From the NCBI RefSeq assembly GCF_000695095.2, contig NZ_CP011454.1, positions 4,464,001 through 4,528,000 on the forward strand: a DNA stretch of 64,000 nt, given 5' to 3'. Source of the stretch: Gemmatimonas phototrophica. GTDB lineage: Bacteria; Gemmatimonadota; Gemmatimonadetes; Gemmatimonadales; Gemmatimonadaceae. The position numbers and the translations under genes are program-made. The notes under the pieces are model-generated. The model did no database searches. It had not been told where the DNA came from and saw only the letters and a list, made by a program, of their open reading frames with translations. Below, piece by piece: positions 59,425 to 64,000 of the stretch (position 1 is its first letter; the number at the start of each line of letters is the position of its first letter).

Positions 59425-59617
59425 AGTCTGTGGGCGGAGGGGGACGTAAAGCGTCACCCCCATAACGTGCGCCACGGCAGAGCGTTGGGCGAGGATCAGC
59501 CCACCAAAACTCCCTACCTCTCCACCTCCCCACCTCCATCATTCAGGCACACACCCGCCTGGCGGCACAAACCCACTGGCCACGCACTATACTACAACCA
59601 CCCTCTCAGGAGACCGC

Positions 59618-59833
59618 ATGAGCGACGACAGCATCACTCGTGAGTACCCCGGCCAGGAGCTGGTCGTGGAATGGCGTCAGGGGCTGTGCGCCCACAGCGG
59701 CAACTGCGTGCGCGCCAATCCGCGCGTCTTCAATCCGCGCCGCAGCCCCTGGATTCAAACCGACCAGGCCAGCGACGACGAGATCCGCGAGGCCGTGGGC
59801 CGCTGCCCCAGCGGCGCGTTACGCATCCGCTAG
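59618..59833 (+). CDS. YjdI-family (4Fe-4S) mono-cluster protein
   Basis: This is a 71-residue protein. The pattern REYPGQELVVEWRQGLCAHS, then GNCVRANPRVFN and RRSPWIQTD, and the closing GRCPSGALRIR, is that of the YjdI family, whose cysteines (here in GLCAHSGNC and GRCPSGAL) bind one Fe-S cluster. Such proteins act as small electron carriers or stress proteins, often near GNAT YjdJ-type genes; none is adjacent here. It converges with msrA, with a strong hairpin between the two. Confidence 0.85.
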   Translation: MSDDSITREYPGQELVVEWRQGLCAHSGNCVRANPRVFNPRRSPWIQTDQASDDEIREAVGRCPSGALRIR

Positions 59834-59854
59834 GGCGTATCCATTTAGGCCGCG

Positions 59855-59879
59855 TGCGCTGAGGGTCAGCCTCAGCGCA
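59855..59879. terminator. bidirectional terminator between yjdI-like and msrA genes
   Basis: TGCGCTGAGG (59855-59864) pairs perfectly with CCTCAGCGCA (59870-59879) around a 5-base loop. The msrA stop codon (59872-59874) lies within the right arm. It serves both converging genes; there is no T-run. Confidence 0.6.
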
Positions 59880-60378
59880 TCCAATGACAGGTGTACCCGC
59901 CCGGATTCTTCTTCAGATAGTCCTGATGGTACCCCTCGGCGCTCCACCACGTCGCCTCCGGCACGATTTCGGTGGTGATGGGCCGGTTCCACAACCCGCC
60001 CGTCGCCACCCGCGCCTTCACCAGCTCGGCGGTCTCGCGCTGCGCCTCGGTGGTGTAAAAAATGGCGCTGCGGTACTGCGTGCCAATGTCGTTCCCCTGA
60101 CGGTTGAGCGTCGTGGGGTCGTGCATGCGGAAAAAGTGGTGCTCCAGCAGCGTCTCGAAGCTCACCACCGTGGGGTCGAACTCAATGCGCACACTTTCCG
60201 CGTGCCCGCTCTTGCTGTCGTGCGTATCGTCGTAGCGCGGGTGCTCCAGCCAGCCGCCGGTGTACCCCACGTCGGTATCGAGCACCCCGGGGATGGCGCG
60301 CAGCAGCTCCTCCATACCCCAGAAGCAGCCGCCGGCAAGAATCGCTACCTCGCGCGTGGGCGTGTTGGCCTCAGCCAT
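59872..60378 (-). CDS. msrA: peptide-methionine (S)-S-oxide reductase
   Basis: This is a 168-residue repair enzyme that reduces methionine-S-sulfoxide in proteins, with thioredoxin as electron donor. The catalytic motif GGCFWGME is near residue 17, followed by [42 protein letters not shown] and the C-terminal [12 protein letters not shown]. All diagnostic motifs are intact. No cytoplasmic export signal is present. The start at 60378 lies 8 bases inside msrB, so the two Msr enzymes are translated together. Confidence 0.93.
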   Translation of the reverse strand: MAEANTPTREVAILAGGCFWGMEELLRAIPGVLDTDVGYTGGWLEHPRYDDTHDSKSGHAESVRIEFDPTVVSFETLLEHHFFRMHDPTTLNRQGNDIGTQYRSAIFYTTEAQRETAELVKARVATGGLWNRPITTEIVPEATWWSAEGYHQDYLKKNPGGYTCHWMR

Positions 60379-60910
60379 GCTTCCCGCCCTCCGCAAACAA
60401 CGGTAGAAACTCCGCGTACCCCTGCCCTTCCAGCTCGGCCACCGGGACAAAGCGCAGCGACGCCGAATTGATGCAGTAGCGCATGCCGCCCGCATCGCTC
60501 GGCCCGTCCGGGAAGAGGTGCCCCAGATGCGAGTCGCCGTGCTTGGAACGCACTTCCACGCGCCGCATGCCGTACGACCGGTCTTCGACTTCCGTGATGT
60601 TGGGCGCAATGGGCCGTGTAAAGCTGGGCCAGCCGGTGCCCGACTCGAACTTGTGCACGCTGGCAAAGAGCGGCTCACCGCTCACCACGTCCACGTACAG
60701 CCCGGGCTCATGGTTGTCCCAGTAGGCGTTCCGGAACGGTGGTTCGGTACCGCACTGCTGCGTTACGGCGAACTGCTCAGGGGTGAGCGTACTGCGCAGC
60801 TCGTCGGCCGCGGGCTTGGTGTAGCTCTTGTCGGTGGAGATGATCGGATCGCTCATGCTAGTACTAGGCACAAACGCCGGGCGGGGTTCCCGTTTCCACT
60901 TGAAAAACAT
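60371..60910 (-). CDS. msrB: peptide-methionine (R)-S-oxide reductase
   Basis: This is a protein of about 179 residues that reduces methionine-R-sulfoxide. The family motifs are [49 protein letters not shown] and the catalytic [11 protein letters not shown]. The two CxxC zinc pairs are absent ([13 protein letters not shown] replaces the Cys-bearing segment), so it is the zinc-free form, and the Cys of QQCGTE is the probable resolving residue. A strong GGAGGG supports the ATG at 60910. An ATG at 60856 would drop a short basic N-terminus. It overlaps msrA and follows the NlpE-like gene by 14 bases. Confidence 0.92.
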   Translation of the reverse strand: MFFKWKREPRPAFVPSTSMSDPIISTDKSYTKPAADELRSTLTPEQFAVTQQCGTEPPFRNAYWDNHEPGLYVDVVSGEPLFASVHKFESGTGWPSFTRPIAPNITEVEDRSYGMRRVEVRSKHGDSHLGHLFPDGPSDAGGMRYCINSASLRFVPVAELEGQGYAEFLPLFAEGGKHG

Positions 60911-60917
60911 CGCCACT

Positions 60918-60923
60918 CCCTCC
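60918..60923 (-). promoter_or_regulatory. ribosome binding site of msrB
   Basis: On the minus strand GGAGGG lies 7 bases before the ATG at 60910, directly after the NlpE-like stop. It favours this start over the downstream ATG at 60856. Confidence 0.65.
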
Positions 60924-60924
60924 G

Positions 60925-61689
60925 TTACTTGCAGTCGGGATTGGCAGCCGGGCCGATGTACTTCACCACCTCCAGCACATCACGCTCGCGGGCCCCTTCC
61001 ATATCATCCGGGCGAGCCAGGAAGCGCGCCTGCACCTCCACCTGCTGGGCGCTGCCGGGCGGCAGCTTGGCCGACGTGAAAGCCTTTTCGAGCGCCTTGT
61101 AGCCTCCCTTCATGAGCACCGGGTACGTCTGCCCCGACGCGCACTCGCGGAAGGTGGGGGCGTCGGCCATGTACATGAAGGCGCCGGTAAACGTGGACGG
61201 CTCGCGCAGCGCGTTCACACTGGCGTCACGCACCAGGGCATGGTTCTGGGCCGAATCAATGGGCTTGCCGCTCTGGTTCAGCAGTCGCAGCGTATCGCTC
61301 CCCGCAGCGGCAAAGCGCACCGTGCGTCCCAGCCCCTCCAGCACAATGGCGCCCCCGTCCTGCTTCCAGCGCCCCATGCTCACCGCCGGGGCGCCGCCCT
61401 TGCCCTCGTACACTTCGCGCAGGCGATACGTGGTGTCCGAGAAGAGCGCCACCGTGGTGGCAATGCCACCGCAGTCGGCGCAGGGGAGCGTTCCGGTGTA
61501 CGAATTGGGGGCGAACGCCGCCACCGTAATGGTGGGGACCGACGGAATGGTCACGACACTGTCCTTGAGCGGGCCCGACTTGCCGTCGGCCGCATCCTTG
61601 TTGCCACCGCACGCCGCCAGCACGGCCAGCGACGCGGAGACCATCAGCGCCGCACCGGCGCGCCGCCCTGCATACTCAACAAAGCTCAT
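60925..61689 (-). CDS. NlpE-like copper-resistance/stress lipoprotein
   Basis: This is a 254-residue lipoprotein with lipobox LAAC and Cys at about residue 27. The first domain resembles Nlp[22 protein letters not shown] with the characteristic CADC pair, then [10 protein letters not shown] and [14 protein letters not shown]. The second part ([21 protein letters not shown]) resembles the C-terminal NlpE/META-like region with a lone Cys. NlpE proteins sense or relay envelope and copper stress. It is the first gene of a unit with msrB and msrA. The start is 27 bases from the divergent selO start. Confidence 0.72.
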   Translation of the reverse strand: MSFVEYAGRRAGAALMVSASLAVLAACGGNKDAADGKSGPLKDSVVTIPSVPTITVAAFAPNSYTGTLPCADCGGIATTVALFSDTTYRLREVYEGKGGAPAVSMGRWKQDGGAIVLEGLGRTVRFAAAGSDTLRLLNQSGKPIDSAQNHALVRDASVNALREPSTFTGAFMYMADAPTFRECASGQTYPVLMKGGYKALEKAFTSAKLPPGSAQQVEVQARFLARPDDMEGARERDVLEVVKYIGPAANPDCK

Positions 61690-61716
61690 GGGGGTCGACC
61701 TGTTGGACGGGGATCT

Positions 61717-63333
61717 ATGTTTCACGATGTGACCATGTTCATTGCCCAGAACGAAGCACCGGATGTCACCTTCGACAACCGCTTCGTCGCCGAGCTTCCC
61801 GGGGATGGTGAATCCTCGAATACCCGAAGACAAGTGCTGCGCGCCGCCTGGAGTGCCGTGCAGCCCACCCCCGTGGCCAATCCACAGCTGCTGGCCCACG
61901 CCGCCGACGTGGCCTCGCAGGTAGGGTTCACCGAGGCCTTTGTGCAGTCGCCCGCCTTTGCCAACGTGTTTGGTGGCAACGCGCTACTGCCGGGCATGCA
62001 CCCCTACGCCGCCTGCTACGGCGGCCACCAGTTTGGCAACTGGGCCGGTCAGCTGGGCGACGGCCGTGCCATGACGCTGGGCGAAGTGGTGAATGCGGAG
62101 GGGGAACGGTGGGAGCTACAGCTCAAGGGCGCCGGCCCCACGCCGTACTCCCGCACCGCCGACGGCCGCGCCGTGCTGCGCTCGAGTATCCGCGAGTTTC
62201 TGTGCAGTGAAGCCATGCACCACCTGGGGGTGCCCACCACGCGCGCGCTCAGTTTGGTGAGCACCGGCGACATGGTGGTGCGCGACATGTTCTACAACGG
62301 CAACGCCGCCCCCGAGCCCGGCGCCATTGTCTGTCGCGTAGCGCCCAGCTTCATCCGCTTCGGCAACTTCGAGATTTTTACGGCGCGCAACGATATCGCC
62401 AATCTCGAGCGCCTCGTGGACTTCACCATATCGCGCGACTTCGCGCACTTGGTTGATGCCCACGCCGACGTGACGGCACGTCGCGCCGCGTGGTACGCCG
62501 AGGTGTGTGAGCGTACCGCGCAGATGATTGTGCACTGGATGCGCGTGGGCTTTGTACACGGCGTGATGAACACCGACAACATGTCCATTCTCGGGCTCAC
62601 CATCGACTACGGCCCGTACGGCTGGCTCGATAATTTCGACCCGCACTGGACCCCCAACACCACCGACGCGCAGGGGCGTCGGTATCGCTTTGGGCAGCAG
62701 CCCGCCATTGCGCAGTGGAATCTCACGCGACTGGCCGACGCCATTGCGCCGCTCTTTGCCAACGAAGCCGATCTGCAAGCAGGGCTCGACAGGTTTTCGC
62801 AGGTTTACATTGCCGAATACGAAGCCATGAACGCCGCTAAGTTCGGCTTCGTGCAGCGCGGCGACGCCGAGCAGCAGCTCATTCGTGAATGCTTCAAGCT
62901 GCTCTACGACGCCGAGGTGGATTACACGCGCTTTTTCAGGGCGTTGGGGGACATTCCCGATGCGCTCCCCGAGCACGATATGCTCTGGCTGCTGGGCGAT
63001 GTGTTCTACGACAACGCCAAGCGCGACACGCACGCCGACGCGCTACGCGCGTGGCTGCTCCGCTGGCATGTGCAGGTGCTGCAGCACGGCCGAGGCTTCG
63101 AAGCGCGCCGCGCCGCCATGCACGCCGTGAACCCGTGGTTCGTGCTGCGCAATTACGTGGCGCAGCAGGCCATCGATGCCGCCACCGCCGGTGATCCGTC
63201 GCTGGTGCGTACGCTGCTCACGGTGCTGCGGGATCCGTATACCGAGCAGCCGGAGTATGCCGAGTTTGCCGGGCGGCGCCCGGAGTGGGCGCGGCACAAG
63301 GCCGGGTGCTCGATGCTGAGTTGTAGTTCGTGA
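61717..63333 (+). CDS. selO: protein adenylyltransferase SelO (YdiU/UPF0061 family)
   Basis: This is a 538-residue pseudokinase-fold enzyme that transfers AMP to Ser, Thr or Tyr of target proteins, mainly in redox control. Diagnostic blocks are [66 protein letters not shown] and [14 protein letters not shown]. The C-terminus ends LSCSS, with Cys where eukaryotic forms have selenocysteine. A GGACGGGGA ribosome-like site precedes the ATG at 61717; a second ATG is at 61735. The gene is divergent from the NlpE-msrB-msrA unit, so oxidative-stress functions cluster here. Confidence 0.93.
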   Translation: MFHDVTMFIAQNEAPDVTFDNRFVAELPGDGESSNTRRQVLRAAWSAVQPTPVANPQLLAHAADVASQVGFTEAFVQSPAFANVFGGNALLPGMHPYAACYGGHQFGNWAGQLGDGRAMTLGEVVNAEGERWELQLKGAGPTPYSRTADGRAVLRSSIREFLCSEAMHHLGVPTTRALSLVSTGDMVVRDMFYNGNAAPEPGAIVCRVAPSFIRFGNFEIFTARNDIANLERLVDFTISRDFAHLVDAHADVTARRAAWYAEVCERTAQMIVHWMRVGFVHGVMNTDNMSILGLTIDYGPYGWLDNFDPHWTPNTTDAQGRRYRFGQQPAIAQWNLTRLADAIAPLFANEADLQAGLDRFSQVYIAEYEAMNAAKFGFVQRGDAEQQLIRECFKLLYDAEVDYTRFFRALGDIPDALPEHDMLWLLGDVFYDNAKRDTHADALRAWLLRWHVQVLQHGRGFEARRAAMHAVNPWFVLRNYVAQQAIDAATAGDPSLVRTLLTVLRDPYTEQPEYAEFAGRRPEWARHKAGCSMLSCSS

Positions 63334-63338
63334 GGAGA

Positions 63339-63441
63339 AACTGAAAACTGAAAACTCCAACTGACGACTGAAAACTTGTACTGAGAACTGAGAACTTCTT
63401 GGCAGCTCAGGAGTTGTCAGTTTTCAGTTGGAGTTGTCAGT
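63339..63441. repeat. heptamer inverted-repeat block, copy 1
   Basis: This 103-base block is built from ACTGAAA/ACTGAGA-type heptamers in the left half and their complements (TCAGTTTTCAGTTGGAG) in the right half, so the block can fold on itself. It starts 5 bases after the selO stop. A second copy lies 148 bases further on, with a single A/G difference. Confidence 0.8.
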
Positions 63442-63486
63442 TCTCAGTCGGAGTTGTCAGTAATCAGTCGGAGTTGTCCGTGGAAT

Positions 63487-63589
63487 AACTGAAAACTGAA
63501 AACTCCAACTGACGACTGAAAACTTGTACTGAGAACTGAGAACTTCTTGGCGGCTCAGGAGTTGTCAGTTTTCAGTTGGAGTTGTCAGT
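63487..63589. repeat. heptamer inverted-repeat block, copy 2
   Basis: It repeats the block at 63339-63441, with GGCGGCTC replacing GGCAGCTC. Extra complementary units (GGAGTTGTCAGT and TCAGTTCAAG-like) fill the spacer and trail to about 63620. There are no protein frames. It lies between the selO stop and the stop of the last minus-strand gene. Confidence 0.8.
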
Positions 63590-63624
63590 ACTCAGTTCAA
63601 GTTTTCAGTGCTCAGTTCAACGGC

Positions 63625-64000
63625 TCAGCGGGCCGCAGACTCAAGCCTATTCTGCCGCGACACCACCGCCTGCACAAACTGCAGTGCGTCGACCTGCGTA
63701 AACACCGCGCCGTCCCGGCCGTCGCCGACCTCGAACATCTTCATGCCGAAGCCTTTGATATCAAAGCGCAGTCGGCCTTCGGCGTACTTCACATTTTCCA
63801 CGTAGGTCACCGGCACACTGATCGTGCTGTTGGCCATGAAGACGTGTACGGAGTCCGACACCACCTCAATGGCGACGGTCCGGTCGAGACTCACCATCTG
63901 CACGTCGTCGGGCCCCAGGGTTCGGGTAGCGCGGGCCACCTTGGCCGCCGCTTCGGCCACCTTGGACTCAGCGTCCTGCGCACATCCGGCCAGGAGCAGG
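63625..64000 (-). CDS. lipoprotein of unknown function (5' end outside window)
   Basis: The frame is open to the right edge; 125 codons are visible. At the edge the residues read LLLAGCAQD, a good lipobox, so only part of the signal peptide is missing. The mature domain has DVQMVSLDRTVAIEVVSDSVHVFM, a VPVTYVENVKYAEGRLRFDI segment and a C-terminal helix (DALQFVQAVVSRQNRL). I do not recognise a family. The heptamer-repeat block lies just beyond its stop. Confidence 0.6.
   Translation of the reverse strand, partial: LLLAGCAQDAESKVAEAAAKVARATRTLGPDDVQMVSLDRTVAIEVVSDSVHVFMANSTISVPVTYVENVKYAEGRLRFDIKGFGMKMFEVGDGRDGAVFTQVDALQFVQAVVSRQNRLESAAR

Noticed and set aside
55966-59643. 1225-codon open frame on the plus strand
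   Set aside because: It is antisense to the whole VPS10 paralogue 2. Composition is Arg/His/Val-rich with no domain, as expected from the mirror frame of a high-GC gene.
63339-63620. CRISPR array
   Set aside because: Units are 7 bases and partly inverted, with no regular 25-40 base repeats separated by unique spacers, and no cas genes are nearby.

Overview
The window is high-GC bacterial chromosome. The gene content suggests a member of the Gemmatimonadota (Gemmatimonadaceae-like): Ser/Thr kinases fused to beta-propellers or multi-pass membrane tails, two very large VPS10/sortilin-type beta-propeller proteins, a secreted M1-like peptidase, a TonB receptor, and DUF547 and spondin proteins. 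This placement is inferred from gene content; no rRNA or tRNA gene was seen.

Layout. 1-5.4 kb: the end of a creatininase-like gene, a DM13 lipoprotein, a DsbD/ScsB-type thiol reductase divergent from a secreted peroxiredoxin, and a TVP38-DUF547 fusion coupled to a sodium:solute symporter. 6.9-13.5 kb: a tight plus-strand run of TonB receptor, CDP-alcohol phosphatidyltransferase, ECF sigma factor, Met-rich zinc anti-sigma factor, fatty acid hydroxylase/sterol desaturase and disulfide flavoprotein. Start/stop overlaps link most members, so it reads as an envelope or lipid stress operon. 13.7-19.5 kb: a spondin lipoprotein, an OmpR-type two-component pair, and a CSS-EAL-DEP-DEP c-di-GMP phosphodiesterase behind a DUF3047 gene. 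19.7-23.2 kb: small conserved or unknown genes, including a membrane gene cut by an in-frame amber codon, and an NHL-repeat protein. 23.5-33.4 kb: kinases, peptidase, esterase, thioesterase, pentapeptide protein and serine hydrolase, then a ribbon-helix-helix gene with a gutted nucleotidyltransferase partner. 33.4-38.6 kb: a minus-strand operon of metallo-beta-lactamase fold enzyme, S41 peptidase, LytS-like kinase and LytTR regulator. 38.6-50.8 kb: a second RHH relic, an SRPBCC protein, an MFS transporter, a close paralogue of the 27.6-kb kinase, the first VPS10 protein, a subtilase and a membrane-anchored oxidoreductase.

51-56 kb is the accessory zone. A 1030-residue PLD nuclease-SF2 helicase-DUF3427 protein resembles the type IV restriction enzyme SauUSI. 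It is followed by what looks like a small integron gene-cassette array without an integrase (CALIN). Two attC-like sites and one attC left arm lie on the minus strand, in the same orientation as the cassette genes, which encode a GNAT acetyltransferase, a secreted protein and a possible small ORF.

56-64 kb: the second VPS10 protein, then a redox-repair group (YjdI-type Fe-S protein, MsrA, MsrB, NlpE-like lipoprotein, SelO protein-AMP transferase). After it come a duplicated 103-bp block of heptameric inverted repeats and the start-truncated end of a lipoprotein gene. Many starts are moved downstream of the longest possible ORF, on the basis of signal peptides, ATGA overlaps or family length.
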